Of a DNA stretch of 64,000 nucleotides, positions 54,023-63,954 are shown one piece after another. The stretch comes from Gammaproteobacteria bacterium (GTDB lineage: Bacteria > Pseudomonadota > Gammaproteobacteria > Ga0077536), in the NCBI GenBank assembly GCA_021773835.1, contig JAJFJQ010000035.1, positions 45,781 to 109,780 on the forward strand, read 5' to 3'. The notes under the pieces are model-generated. The model was not told where the DNA came from, searched no databases, and saw only the letters and a list, made by a program, of their open reading frames with translations. Position numbers and translations under genes: made by a program. Position 1 is the first letter of the stretch. Every line of letters begins with the position of its first letter.

Positions 54023-55890
54023 CGATCGATAAGCGTTGGTATTCCGCTCGCGAAGCGGGCCCACGTGAGCTCGCGGATAACGCGGCCATTGGGATTCATT
54101 CGTAGTTGACCGGATACGCCCGGAATTCGAAGTCCGGGTTGGTAGCGCATCCGAGCCAAATACGGAAGAATTCGGTAAGCATCGAGTCCAAACGCGAACA
54201 AGCGTCCCGATCCAGGAGCGCTGTTCGACCAGCTCCGATTAAACAAGGTGTAGGTATTGTGATCCGCGGCCCCAAATAGCCACGGCATGTCGCCGAAGCG
54301 AAGACCATCGAGGTCCTGATCCGCGGCGGAATTGTTTACGCCAGTATACGTGTGAGATGTTGAATACACGGGTACCGATTCCGCGCGAAAATAGCGCAAA
54401 TGAGGTACTAGTTGACGCGTACTCACGGGAAATCCGGCCATGAATATCGCGTCTACGTCAGCGCGGCGACGTGGTTCAAACCGGATAGTTCGATTTAGCG
54501 CTTGACGTAGGGCCTTTGCCCTCAATTCGCTTTTGTCGATATTCAGGGCGCGCTTTACCGATTCGGCATAGGAATTTTCCTTGCCGCCATATGAAGTCTG
54601 CGCAAGCACAACACCGCCCAATTGCTTCCAGCGGCCGGCAAATTCTTGCGTCAATCGTTGTCCCCATGGCGTTTCCGGCGCCAATACCACTGCTCGCGAG
54701 TGACCCTCCGATCGTGCTTTTTCCGCAGCGTCGGCAGCTTCATCTTCCGGGGATAGCGCAAATTGAAACAGCCGGGCAGAATCACCCGCGACACTCGGGT
54801 CAACCGCCCTGTCCACGACATTCAAGGTTAGCGTCCGAACCGGGAGTTCGCCTCGCGCTATTAGGGTCTCGACAGCCGATTTTTCCAATGGGCCAACGAT
54901 CAGATCCGCACCGTTGGCCACGGCCATATCATAGACTCCGTTGACCCGGCTCGCGTCGACGGAATAAACCGAAACTGTCGGACGGTTTCCATTTTTAGGC
55001 GACGCGTACCACGCGCTCAGGAAGCCGTCGCGGATCGCAGTCGCTGCGGTCCCATAAGTACCATCAAACGGTAACAGCAGCGCTACATGGCGGGATTGCG
55101 CCGAGAGGCTTTCGGAAAGTTCATATAGAGTTTCTATCAGTGAAAGGTTTGCCGCATGTTGCGGGTGCTCGCTTTGCCAGCTTTCAATCGCATCTGCCAA
55201 TGCGACACTGTTATGCAAATTCGGACGGACACCGATCGCCAACTCTAGCCAGTCCTTCTCGCGGCGCGACCCGTTCTCGTATGTGGTATGAATGGTGGTG
55301 TCATCCATGTGCGATAATGCGCGCCATATGTCGTTATGAAGGTCGTTTCGTTTTTCTTTGGGAAGCACGTATTCGTCCGCGGCGATAAATGCGGTAGCCG
55401 CGTCCGAATACGAGCGGTTGAACATTGAGACGCGGCCCAAGGTGCGGTAATAAACGCTTTTTTGATACCCATTGAGCTTTCTCGGCTCGACGAGTTCTAA
55501 TTGCCGCAACGCCTCCGAGCTGCCGTTGCCTAAGGTGTCGATTGCGGCGAGTGCGAGTGCGCTCAACGATGCCGTTTCGGTTGTGTCAGCTGGCATTTCC
55601 GAGAGCAGTGTCGCCGCACTATCGGGATCGTCGCCATCTATATAGGCCAACGCTGCCATAGCGCGATACCGTGAGCTCGCAGTGGGGTCGCTCGTGCTCA
55701 AACGCGCGAATTCTGCGGCAGCGTTTAGAAAATCGCCGTTACGCAGGCGCGCCTCGGCATTTGCGCCTGGCGGTGGTGCCGGTTTGCTTGGTTTTACCGC
55801 TTGCTGTGGGCCGCATCCGGCTGCCAGGATAAGGATTAAAACGAAGCCAAAGCACCAGCGAGCAGAATTAAACGGTAGGCGAGGAGTCAT
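54019..55890 (-). CDS. lpoA: Outer membrane lipoprotein LpoA, activator of PBP1A
   Basis: About 623 residues from an ATG at 55890; a GTG three codons earlier is possible. The lipobox LILAAGC is followed by a proline-rich linker. The N-terminal part is TPR-like (about 50-250). The C-terminal part (about 260-600) is like periplasmic binding proteins, with HVALLLPFDGTYGTAATAIRDGF and DLIVGPLEKSAVE. LpoA reaches through the wall to stimulate PBP1A. The ATG shares its bases with the start codon of rsmI on the opposite strand (CATG). Confidence 0.93.
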   Translation of the reverse strand: MTPRLPFNSARWCFGFVLILILAAGCGPQQAVKPSKPAPPPGANAEARLRNGDFLNAAAEFARLSTSDPTASSRYRAMAALAYIDGDDPDSAATLLSEMPADTTETASLSALALAAIDTLGNGSSEALRQLELVEPRKLNGYQKSVYYRTLGRVSMFNRSYSDAATAFIAADEYVLPKEKRNDLHNDIWRALSHMDDTTIHTTYENGSRREKDWLELAIGVRPNLHNSVALADAIESWQSEHPQHAANLSLIETLYELSESLSAQSRHVALLLPFDGTYGTAATAIRDGFLSAWYASPKNGNRPTVSVYSVDASRVNGVYDMAVANGADLIVGPLEKSAVETLIARGELPVRTLTLNVVDRAVDPSVAGDSARLFQFALSPEDEAADAAEKARSEGHSRAVVLAPETPWGQRLTQEFAGRWKQLGGVVLAQTSYGGKENSYAESVKRALNIDKSELRAKALRQALNRTIRFEPRRRADVDAIFMAGFPVSTRQLVPHLRYFRAESVPVYSTSHTYTGVNNSAADQDLDGLRFGDMPWLFGAADHNTYTLFNRSWSNSAPGSGRLFAFGLDAYRILPYLARMRYQPGLRIPGVSGQLRMNPNGRVIRELTWARFASGIPTLIDR

Positions 55891-56782
55891 GACCGCCACA
55901 GTATCAAGCGAGCGAATATCACTGTCAATTGAGCGGCCCGCGCTCTATGTCGTCGCCACGCCAATCGGTAATTTGGCGGACATTTCCTATCGCGCTGTAA
56001 CACTCATGGCGCAGATGGACATGTTACTCGTAGAAGACACGCGGATGACCCAACGGCTGCTCCAGCACTATTCGTTGACGGCGCGCCTAGTTGCCCTACA
56101 TGAACACAACGAAGCAGATATTGTGGGTGGCATAATTTCCCGCGTTGTCTCCGAAGGACTTGCTGTTGCGTTGTTGTCTGACGCTGGAACGCCGTTGATT
56201 GCTGACCCAGGATTTCGGCTCGTGCGCGCCGCTCGAGAGAAAGAAATCCCGGTCTTTTCCGTTCCTGGGCCATGCGCAGCGATCGCAGCGCTATCAATCG
56301 CCGGTTTACCCTCCGATCGATTTGCCTTCGAAGGATTTCTGCCGCCGCGCAAGACCGCGCGTGTGCGCCGCTTGCGTTTGCTGCTTGCCGAACAGAGGAC
56401 CATGATCTTTTATGAAGCACCGCATCGCGTATTGGCGACGATCGATGATATGCACGCGGTATACGGCAGCGAACGCGAGGTTGTCGTTGCTCGCGAACTA
56501 ACTAAGCTTCATGAAACGCTTTATTGCGGCCCTTTAGGGACGGTATCCGCAGCAATGAGGTGTGATGAGAATGCGGCACGAGGCGAAATCGTGATCGTGT
56601 TATCAGGCGCTAAGGACGAAGATTTGACGGCAACGGGTGATGAGCACAAAGCAAGACAGATGGTCGACATATTGAGTCACCAAATGCCGAAGGCGGATGC
56701 AATAAAATTGGTGGCCGAATGGACCGGGCTGAAGCGCAACCGCGTCTATCGCCTAGCTCACGGCGACCAATCTGAAAATTAA
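55889..56782 (+). CDS. rsmI: 16S rRNA (cytidine-2'-O)-methyltransferase
   Basis: 297 residues from the ATG at 55889 behind GAGGAG; the longer upstream frame runs through lpoA on the other strand and is a shadow. Family blocks are LYVVATPIGNLADISYRA, VEDTRMTQRLLQHY, LLSDAGTPLIADPG, VPGPCAAIAALSIAGLPSD and FEGFLPPRK. RsmI modifies C1402 of 16S rRNA. The C-terminal helical region (KNRVYRLAHG; DEHKARQMVD) is also typical. Confidence 0.97.
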   Translation: MTATVSSERISLSIERPALYVVATPIGNLADISYRAVTLMAQMDMLLVEDTRMTQRLLQHYSLTARLVALHEHNEADIVGGIISRVVSEGLAVALLSDAGTPLIADPGFRLVRAAREKEIPVFSVPGPCAAIAALSIAGLPSDRFAFEGFLPPRKTARVRRLRLLLAEQRTMIFYEAPHRVLATIDDMHAVYGSEREVVVARELTKLHETLYCGPLGTVSAAMRCDENAARGEIVIVLSGAKDEDLTATGDEHKARQMVDILSHQMPKADAIKLVAEWTGLKRNRVYRLAHGDQSEN

Positions 56783-56945
56783 CGAGAAATGGTCGCAAAA
56801 CTATCGGGAATTTTTCACCCGGGGCCGGATTACCATCATGCTGCGGTGGCCGTCGCTTATTGATGCTGGGATGACGGCGCCCCCTCGGACGGGTTTGAGA
56901 CCGCTTCTTCTATTGAATTACCCAATTCCAGACCTCAGACTAGGC

Positions 56946-57356
56946 CGGTGAGTCGGCTGGACGGTCGCCGCGCGCGTTTATGCGTCTTGCGGAGGAAAGT
57001 CCGGGCTCCATAGGACAGGGTGCCAGGTAACACCTGGGGGGCGTGAGCCTACGGAAAGTGCCACAGAAAATATACCGCCGTGGCCTTCCAGTTTGGTCGT
57101 TCGCGGTCGATTGTGTGAGCTGCGGTAAGGGTGAAATGGTGCGGTAAGAGCGCACCGCGCCGGCTAACGCCGGCGGCACGGTAAACCCCACCTGGAGCAA
57201 GACCAAATAGGGAAATATGTTGCATTGCGACAAGGCGTTGTCCGCGTCTATTTCCGGGTAGGTCGCTACAGGCATATGGCGACATATGTCGCAGATGAAT
57301 GACCGTCGCTCGGCGTAGCCGAGAACAGAACCCGGCTTACCGGCCGACTCACACCT
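56946..57356 (+). ncRNA. rnpB: RNase P RNA, bacterial type A
   Basis: The conserved core is plain: GAGGAAAGTCCGGGCTCCAT near 56990, GGGTGCCAGGTAACACCTGG, GGTAAGGGTGAAATGGTGCG, GGTAAACCCCACCTGGAGCA, and the 3' block AGAACCCGGCTTAC. The P1 stem pairs GTGAGTCGGC (56948-56957) with GCCGACTCAC (57343-57352). It is the ribozyme that matures tRNA 5' ends. Its place between rsmI and mraZ is usual for pseudomonad-like genomes. Confidence 0.97.
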
Positions 57357-57545
57357 CAATTTCGCCCATGATCAATAGCTAACCCGGCATAGAGTTCATT
57401 TACTTTATAAGCATTAGCAATTATCCAATTGATAAGTATAAACATATCAAAAGATTACTTTTGACCAGGTAGTTTTGGCACCACACATAACAGCTAAGTG
57501 TTTGTTCAATAAGCAAGATTTGCGTTCGAATTCAGCTTACTTTCC

Positions 57546-57575
57546 TTGACAGCTTTCCGTGTGCGTACGTATAGT
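57546..57575 (+). promoter_or_regulatory. Sigma70-like promoter of the mraZ/dcw cluster
   Basis: TTGACA at 57546-57551 and TATAGT at 57570-57575 with an 18-base spacer. Transcription would start near 57582, about 105 bases before mraZ. An AT-rich 190-bp stretch with no gene lies upstream, after rnpB. Confidence 0.75.
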
Positions 57576-57581
57576 TCGCGA

Positions 57582-57611
57582 GTGGGAAAATGTGGGGAAT
57601 TGTGGAATTTC
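57582..57611 (+). promoter_or_regulatory. Three MraZ-type repeats
   Basis: GTGGGAAAAT, GTGGGGAATT and GTGGAATTTC follow each other with an exact 10-base period (TGGG at 57583 and 57593, TGGA at 57603). E. coli MraZ binds TGGGN repeats of the same period just after the promoter. This suggests that MraZ represses its own operon here. Confidence 0.75.
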
Positions 57612-57688
57612 AGCGACTACTATGAGCGCTGCGGCACCGAAGTGTGGTGGCCCGCCGCAGGCGGCGTCTAGCTGATCCCAATGCGACG

Positions 57689-58147
57689 ATGTTCAAAGGA
57701 TTCAGTAGTATCAGCATTGATGCCAAAGGGCGCTTGGCGATACCCGCACGGCACCGCGATCAGCTCTCAGCTAATGACTCCGGTGCCTTGGTATTAACGC
57801 TCAACCCATGGGATCGGTGCTTGTGGTTATACCCGGCCTCTGAATGGGAACTCATCGAGGCGAAATTACAAGGTCTCTCCGATTTCGATCGCGAATCGCG
57901 CCGTACAAAACAGATTATTCGTGGCTATGCCACCGATTGCGCGCTCGACGGCCAAGGCCGTGTCTTGCTGCCGAACGAATTGCGCAACTTCGCGTTGCTG
58001 GACAAACGTATCGCGTTTCTTGGACAAGGAAATAAATTCGAGATTTGGGATGAGACGATCTGGAATCAACAACGCGACAATTGGCTTGAAGGCGTACATG
58101 ACGGCGACGGGTCTGGATCCGCGGTGCTCAGTACATTGTCGCTTTAA
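57689..58147 (+). CDS. mraZ: Transcriptional regulator MraZ
   Basis: 152 residues from the ATG at 57689, the E. coli length; the frame is open upstream to 57644, but MFKGFSSISIDAKGRLAIPARHR is the family start. Two AbrB-like (SpoVT) halves each hold a D.KGR / D.QGR loop (DAKGRLAIPA and DGQGRVLLPN). It is a DNA-binding ring protein that controls the dcw cluster. No good ribosome-binding site is visible, which may be part of its control. Confidence 0.96.
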   Translation: MFKGFSSISIDAKGRLAIPARHRDQLSANDSGALVLTLNPWDRCLWLYPASEWELIEAKLQGLSDFDRESRRTKQIIRGYATDCALDGQGRVLLPNELRNFALLDKRIAFLGQGNKFEIWDETIWNQQRDNWLEGVHDGDGSGSAVLSTLSL

Positions 58148-58162
58148 CTGTTTGCAGCGAAC

Positions 58163-59068
58163 GTGCACGAAGCAGTTCTGCTGGCGGAGACGATTGAGTC
58201 ACTAAACATTCGACCTGCCGGGGTGTATGTCGATTGCACTTACGGACGCGGTGGACACACGCAAGAGTTGTTAAAGAGGCTGGGCAGTGATGGACGCCTG
58301 CTGGCGATAGACCGCGACCCTGACGCGATCGAATCGGGACGCAGGTTGCTGAACGATAGAAGGTTAGAGCTGGTACACGCGCGTTTTTCAAAAGTGGGAC
58401 AACTTTTAGAAGCGCGACAACTACGGGAGCAAGCAGACGGAATACTCATGGACCTGGGAGTGTCGTCGCCTCAACTTGATGATGCCGATCGTGGCTTCAG
58501 TTTCCGCGGTGTGGGGCCGTTGGACATGCGGATGGATCCGACGACTGGCCCTACGGCCGGTGAGTGGTTGGCTACAGTGAGCGAGAAAGAGCTGCGCGAA
58601 TGTTTATGGGAGCTCGGCGAGGAGCGATATGCGCGCCGTATCGCTAGAAAAATCGTTACGGCGCGAGTCAGCGATCCGATCACGACCACAGTCCAACTCG
58701 CAACCCTGATAACGCAAGCTGTTCCCGGCGGAAAGTCCAAAATCCATCCAGCCACACGTACGTTTCAAGCGCTGAGACTTAGGATTAATAGCGAGTTAGA
58801 GGAGCTTAGCGCCGGGCTCGTGCACGCGAGCGAAAATTTACGGGTTGGTGGCCGAGTTGTTGTACTTGCGTTCCACTCCCTAGAGGACCGTATCGTAAAG
58901 CGGTATTTTCGTAATCTATGTCGCCCTACAGATCCTTTTGATGCTGATATGGCTGGACCGCGATTTTCATTGCTAATGAAAAAACCGTTGCGGCCTAGCG
59001 AGGTTGAACTCAAGCGCAACCCCCGCGCACGGAGTGCGCGATTAAGGGTGTTGGAGCGGGTCGCGTGA
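58163..59068 (+). CDS. rsmH: 16S rRNA (cytosine(1402)-N(4))-methyltransferase
   Basis: 301 residues from a GTG. The opening HEAVLLAETIESLNIRPAG, the AdoMet site YVDCTYGRGGHTQELL, MDLGVSSPQLDDADRGFSF and LDMRMD are diagnostic. RsmH methylates the same 16S base that RsmI modifies, and both genes lie in this window. Its stop overlaps the ftsL start. Confidence 0.97.
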   Translation: MHEAVLLAETIESLNIRPAGVYVDCTYGRGGHTQELLKRLGSDGRLLAIDRDPDAIESGRRLLNDRRLELVHARFSKVGQLLEARQLREQADGILMDLGVSSPQLDDADRGFSFRGVGPLDMRMDPTTGPTAGEWLATVSEKELRECLWELGEERYARRIARKIVTARVSDPITTTVQLATLITQAVPGGKSKIHPATRTFQALRLRINSELEELSAGLVHASENLRVGGRVVVLAFHSLEDRIVKRYFRNLCRPTDPFDADMAGPRFSLLMKKPLRPSEVELKRNPRARSARLRVLERVA

Positions 59069-59337
59069 GACAGAAAACATTTATTTTACTCCTGACGCTG
59101 ATATTAGGGGTATTCCTCAGCGCGATGGAAGTTGTTTTGTATCGCCACCAAACGCGTGAGTTGTTCTTGGTATTGCAAGAGCTTCGAGCCCAGCAAAACG
59201 AGCTTGATCAGGAGTGGGGGCAACTTCTACTTGAACAAGGAACGTGGGGGACGCACGGTCGAATAGAGGACATCGCGCGCAACAAACTTAATATGACCCT
59301 GCCCGTAGCCGCAGAGATATTCCGAGTTCGATCATGA
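59065..59337 (+). CDS. ftsL: Cell division protein FtsL
   Basis: 90 residues from a GTG. A short N-terminus, one membrane helix (about 4-24), and a leucine-heptad periplasmic part (ELFLVLQELRAQQNELDQEW) match FtsL. A conserved ending (RIEDIARNKLNMTLP) supports it. It forms the FtsQLB complex that switches on FtsWI. It overlaps rsmH and ftsI by four bases each. Confidence 0.92.
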   Translation: MRQKTFILLLTLILGVFLSAMEVVLYRHQTRELFLVLQELRAQQNELDQEWGQLLLEQGTWGTHGRIEDIARNKLNMTLPVAAEIFRVRS

Positions 59338-61073
59338 CTTCTAATTTATCGTCTACAAGCTCGGAACTTCGACGAAGACTCGTTCTAGCCGTGTTCTGTA
59401 TATTCGCTGGGGTGCTTACTTGGCGGTCTATGGATTTGCAGTTAACTAACAAGGAATTTTTGCAAGATCATGGTGACGCACGATACCTAAGGGTCGTTAC
59501 AACACCTGCTCATCGAGGAATGATCACGGATCGCAATGGTGAACCCCTCGCAATTAGTACACCGGTTCATTCAGTATGGGGTCAGCCGCGGTTAATGGTA
59601 CAACACCGCGAGTCATGGTTACGCCTGGCAGCTCTAATTGATACAACTACCGACCATCTCGATGCACTTATTCTCCCGCGAACTGATCGCGAATTTGTTT
59701 ATCTGAAACGACATGTGTCGCCGCAGGTGGTGACAGAACTAAAACAGGCAAAGCTGCCGGGCGTCGGCCTCCTTGAGGAGCAGCGCCGCTATTATCCGGC
59801 GGCCGAAGTCACTGCACATACGCTCGGGTTTACAAACGTTGATGATGCGGGGCAGGAGGGTATAGAACTCGCCTTTGATTCAACGCTTCGTGGCAAGCAA
59901 GGCTCGCGAAAAGTTATAAAAGATCGACTGGGTCGCACGATTGAACATGTCGAGCAAATCGAAGCTGCGCAGCCAGGCCGGGATCTTAAATTAAGCATCG
60001 ACAAACGCATACAGTACATTGCCTACCGCGAGCTAAAAGCTGCAGTTCAAGCGCACGACGCCGAAGCTGGTTCTATGGTGATTGTTGATCCTAATACCGG
60101 CGAAGTATTGGCACTTGTTAATCAGCCATCTTTTAACCCTAACAATCGAGGCGATTTAAAGGGTGAACATTATCGTAATCGTGCAGTTACAGACATTTTC
60201 GAGCCGGGATCGACAATTAAGCCGATAACAATCGCCGCGGCAATTGAGTCGGGGAATTACGCGCATGACACGCCAATTCGTACAGACCCCGGCTATTTTA
60301 AGGTGGGTCGTCATGTGGTCAGCGATCCAAGGAATTTCGGCGAACTAGATGTGTCCAGCGTTATTACGAAATCTAGCAACGTCGGTGCGAGCAAAATCGC
60401 ATTGTCGTTGGAACCGGATCTTCTATGGGGCGTGTTCAACGGGGTTGGCTTTGGCATGCCTAGCGAAGTCGGGCTACCGGGTGAGTCAGTTGGCCACCTA
60501 AACGATCCGAGAAACTGGCGCGATATAGAGCGCGCGACAATGGCCTTCGGTTACGGTCTATCGGTCAACGCGATGCAGCTTGCGAGGGCGTACTCGGTGC
60601 TGGCAGCAGACGGAATTCTGCGTCCATTGTCGATAACGCCATTGGACGCTCCGTTGCCGAGCAGGCGTGTGTTAAGCGTCGACACCGCGCGTGCTGTTAG
60701 GAAAATGTTGACCAGTGTAGTAACAGAAGGCACGGGACGTGAAGCTGCGGTATCTGGTTACCACGTCGCTGGCAAAACAGGCACGGTGCACAAATCGACC
60801 GCGCGAGGTTATGCGGAAGATCGTTATTTGAGCTTGTTTGCGGGCATGCTGCCGGCGGAGCACCCCGAGCTAGTCGCCATCGTTGTCATCGACGAGCCGA
60901 AAAGTGGTGAGCACTATGGCGGCCGGGTCGCAGCGCCAATTTTCGCAAAGGTAATGATCGAGGCGGCCCGGATACTGGGTTTGACTCCGGACATTCAACT
61001 AGACGTCGACAACGATCGCTACCGCTTGGCCGCCGAGGTCATATCAGAGCGAACCCTCGGAGCTCCGAAATGA
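59334..61073 (+). CDS. ftsI: Septum peptidoglycan transpeptidase (PBP3)
   Basis: 579 residues. One N-terminal helix (about 15-33), a pedestal domain (HRGMITDRNGEPLAISTPV), and the transpeptidase with the SxxK serine in PGSTIKPITIAAAI, SSN and KTGTVHK. It cross-links septal peptidoglycan with FtsW. Length is near the usual 588. It overlaps murE by four bases. Confidence 0.97.
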   Translation: MTSNLSSTSSELRRRLVLAVFCIFAGVLTWRSMDLQLTNKEFLQDHGDARYLRVVTTPAHRGMITDRNGEPLAISTPVHSVWGQPRLMVQHRESWLRLAALIDTTTDHLDALILPRTDREFVYLKRHVSPQVVTELKQAKLPGVGLLEEQRRYYPAAEVTAHTLGFTNVDDAGQEGIELAFDSTLRGKQGSRKVIKDRLGRTIEHVEQIEAAQPGRDLKLSIDKRIQYIAYRELKAAVQAHDAEAGSMVIVDPNTGEVLALVNQPSFNPNNRGDLKGEHYRNRAVTDIFEPGSTIKPITIAAAIESGNYAHDTPIRTDPGYFKVGRHVVSDPRNFGELDVSSVITKSSNVGASKIALSLEPDLLWGVFNGVGFGMPSEVGLPGESVGHLNDPRNWRDIERATMAFGYGLSVNAMQLARAYSVLAADGILRPLSITPLDAPLPSRRVLSVDTARAVRKMLTSVVTEGTGREAAVSGYHVAGKTGTVHKSTARGYAEDRYLSLFAGMLPAEHPELVAIVVIDEPKSGEHYGGRVAAPIFAKVMIEAARILGLTPDIQLDVDNDRYRLAAEVISERTLGAPK

Positions 61074-62596
61074 TGGTCGCGCTCTCGCACAACGGACTCA
61101 AGCTGTCGACCTTGTTGGCCGGCGACGTCGACCTTAGCCCTGGCGATGACCGAGAGATTCTTGGTCTCTCGCTAGATAGCCGGAACGTAAAAGCAGGAGA
61201 TTGTTTTATTGCCTTGAGTGGTGCGAATCGCCATGGAGGCGAGTTTGCACCAGCCGCCGCGGCTGCGGGTGCGAGCGCGGTGTTAATTGAAGATGATCCG
61301 GTCAATTTCGAAATTATTGGAGTACCTGCAGCAACCCCCATTATCCGCGTCCAGAACCTTAGACAGGCGGTGGGTCGAATCGCGAGCCGTTTCTTTGGCG
61401 ACCCGTCCGCATCGCTCGATGTAATCGCCGTGACTGGGACGAACGGAAAGACGACGGTCGCGCAGCTTTGCGCGCATGCGTTAAAACATTTGCGCGGCAA
61501 TGCGGGATATATCGGTACGCTGGGCGCTGGAATGATAGGTGAGCTGCGGCCATCTGAGACGACGACGCCGGATCCAATTTCGCTCCAAAATATGTTTTGT
61601 GAGCTTCGCGAGGAAGGTTGTGAGGCGGTTGCGATAGAGGTGTCGTCACATGCGATAGTGCAACATCGAGTACTTGGCACGATGTTGGACGTAGTCGTGT
61701 TCACCAACTTAGGGCACGACCATCTCGATTATCACGCTAGTCAGGACGAATATGCGGCGGTTAAGAAATCGCTATTCCAGTACGATGGGATCCGCCACGC
61801 CATTATCAATATAGATGATCCTATAGGCCGCGACCTCGTGGTCGAACTCGATCGCAACGTCCGTTGTTGGACCTACAGTATCGATCACGCTCCGCGTGTG
61901 CGAAGCGAATCACATCACCTAAAGCTCATTCGATATGTGGGTGGTAGCAAACAGTCCGCGCTAGTCGTCGCGACGCCGCAAGGACAAGTTGAGATCACGA
62001 CACCATTGATTGGGGAATTCAACGCACAGAATTTGATGGCGAGCTTAGGCGCGTTACTAGCGCTCGGGATCGATGAGCATGCAGCGGCCGACGCGCTATC
62101 GCACGCTCCGACAATCGCCGGCCGCATGGAAATCGTTGAGCCGAAGTCGGATGACGGTCCGATAGTGATAGTTGACTATGCCCACACGCCGGAAAGTTTG
62201 GTCCGTGTATTGGCGACATTAAAATCAATCACGAATCGAAACTTAGTGTGCGTGTTCGGTTGCGGCGGTGAACGCGATGCGACAAAGCGCGGACCAATGG
62301 GGCGAGCCGCTGAGCAGGGCGCGGATTTAGTAATCATTACCAGTGACAATCCTCGTGGTGAGGACAATAAAGCGATCGCCACTGCAATCTTACGTGGCAT
62401 GAGTGAGCCGCAAAATGTCCAGGTTATTCATGATCGGGCGCGTGCGATCGAGTCCGCTATCGACGCCGCGCGCGCCGGTGATGTTGTCCTGATTGCCGGT
62501 AAAGGCCACGAAGCGCGCCAGGAAATTGCCGGGATGAGGCATCAGTTTTCTGACGTCGAAGTTGCATCTCGATCCTTGCAGGGACGACGACGTTGA
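61070..62596 (+). CDS. murE: UDP-MurNAc-tripeptide synthetase (meso-DAP adding)
   Basis: 508 residues. ATP loop GTNGKTTVAQL, UDP-MurNAc-binding TTTPDPISLQ, and the DNPRGEDN motif that selects meso-diaminopimelate are present. It adds the third residue of the peptidoglycan stem in the cytoplasm. The DNPR motif tells that this organism uses DAP-type peptidoglycan. A second ATG directly after the first is possible. Confidence 0.98.
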   Translation: MMVALSHNGLKLSTLLAGDVDLSPGDDREILGLSLDSRNVKAGDCFIALSGANRHGGEFAPAAAAAGASAVLIEDDPVNFEIIGVPAATPIIRVQNLRQAVGRIASRFFGDPSASLDVIAVTGTNGKTTVAQLCAHALKHLRGNAGYIGTLGAGMIGELRPSETTTPDPISLQNMFCELREEGCEAVAIEVSSHAIVQHRVLGTMLDVVVFTNLGHDHLDYHASQDEYAAVKKSLFQYDGIRHAIINIDDPIGRDLVVELDRNVRCWTYSIDHAPRVRSESHHLKLIRYVGGSKQSALVVATPQGQVEITTPLIGEFNAQNLMASLGALLALGIDEHAAADALSHAPTIAGRMEIVEPKSDDGPIVIVDYAHTPESLVRVLATLKSITNRNLVCVFGCGGERDATKRGPMGRAAEQGADLVIITSDNPRGEDNKAIATAILRGMSEPQNVQVIHDRARAIESAIDAARAGDVVLIAGKGHEARQEIAGMRHQFSDVEVASRSLQGRRR

Positions 62597-63954
62597 TCCG
62601 CATGCAATTGAGTGAGGCCGCAGTGGCGATGGAAGCACAACTATCGGATCACAGCGGGTGGTTCGAGGGGGTCTCAACGGACACGCGGACAATTTCGCGT
62701 GGCGAGCTTTTTTGTGCGCTGCGTGGACCAAATTTTGATGGGCATGAGCATTGCTCCGCGGCCGAGCAAGCGGGTGCCGCCGGCGCGATCGTTCAACGTC
62801 CCGTTACCACGGATTTGGCGACCTTGACCGTAGATGATACGAGGCGAGCGCTCGGACGCTTGGCCGGCGCATGGCGCCGACGGTTCGCGCTCCCCGTGGT
62901 CGGTGTAACCGGCAGCAATGGTAAGACGACGGTTAAGGAAATGATCGCTGCAATCTTGCGAACCGACGCGCAAGTACTCTCGACGAAAGGCAATCTCAAT
63001 AACGAAATTGGGGTGCCGCGGACACTGTTTGAGCTAAATGAGAAGCACCAATACGCAGTGGTTGAAATGGGCGCAAGCCATCTAGGCGAAATTAAATGGT
63101 TAGCAGAAATCGCGAAACCCGTTGTCGGCGTCATTACGCTGTGTGCGCCCGCGCATTTAGAAGGCTTCGGTACGATCGACGCGGTCGCCGAAGCGAAAGG
63201 TGAATTGTACGCTGGGTTGATTGCCGATGGCACGGCAGTGATCAATGCCGACGACGTTTACGCCGAGTATTGGATGGGCATCGCGACTGGTCATCGAGTC
63301 GTGACTTTCGGCATCAATCGGGCTGCCGATGTAGTGGCTGAAGATATCGTCAATTGTGGGATTGGAAATGGCATGCATTTCGGCTTGCGCGTACCGTCCA
63401 GCACCATTGATATCGAGTTGCCATTCGACGGCGTACATAACGTCGCGAACGCGTTGGCGGCGGCGGCGGTGGCCTATTCGCTCGATATTCCGTCGACCAC
63501 AATCAAAGTCGGATTAGAACGTGCCAAACGAGTCGATGGACGCTTGTGTGTGCTAGAAGGGATCTCCGGCTCGCGAATTGTCGATGATACCTACAACGCT
63601 AACCCGACATCACTTACCGCGGCGCTACGCATGATTGAATCGGAGCCTGGTAAGAAATGGCTAGTTCTCGGTGACATGGGCGAGCTTGGTCCAAATTCAG
63701 CGGATATTCATCGAGAAACGGGGTTAACGATTCGAGATGCAGGGATAGATCGATTGTTTACCTATGGAGAGTTTGCCGCAATCGCTGGCGATTCTTTCGG
63801 TAAACGCGCCCAATGTCATACCAATATGGACGCATTAATCGAAACCTTAATTGAGGAATTGACCGCTGAAGTAACACTATTAGTTAAGGGTTCACGCACT
63901 ATGCGAATGGAACGGGTCATCGAAGCGCTTACCGGAGCAACGCGTCAATGTTGA
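62593..63954 (+). CDS. murF: UDP-MurNAc-pentapeptide synthetase
   Basis: 453 residues from a TTG in a TTGA overlap with the murE stop; the ATG at 62602 is an alternative. The TTG start aligns better with the known family start. Blocks include STDTRTISRGELFCALRG, the ATP loop GVTGSNGKTTVKEM, and DDTYNANPTSLTAAL. It adds D-Ala-D-Ala to complete the precursor. It overlaps mraY by seven bases. Confidence 0.98.
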   Translation: MIRMQLSEAAVAMEAQLSDHSGWFEGVSTDTRTISRGELFCALRGPNFDGHEHCSAAEQAGAAGAIVQRPVTTDLATLTVDDTRRALGRLAGAWRRRFALPVVGVTGSNGKTTVKEMIAAILRTDAQVLSTKGNLNNEIGVPRTLFELNEKHQYAVVEMGASHLGEIKWLAEIAKPVVGVITLCAPAHLEGFGTIDAVAEAKGELYAGLIADGTAVINADDVYAEYWMGIATGHRVVTFGINRAADVVAEDIVNCGIGNGMHFGLRVPSSTIDIELPFDGVHNVANALAAAAVAYSLDIPSTTIKVGLERAKRVDGRLCVLEGISGSRIVDDTYNANPTSLTAALRMIESEPGKKWLVLGDMGELGPNSADIHRETGLTIRDAGIDRLFTYGEFAAIAGDSFGKRAQCHTNMDALIETLIEELTAEVTLLVKGSRTMRMERVIEALTGATRQC

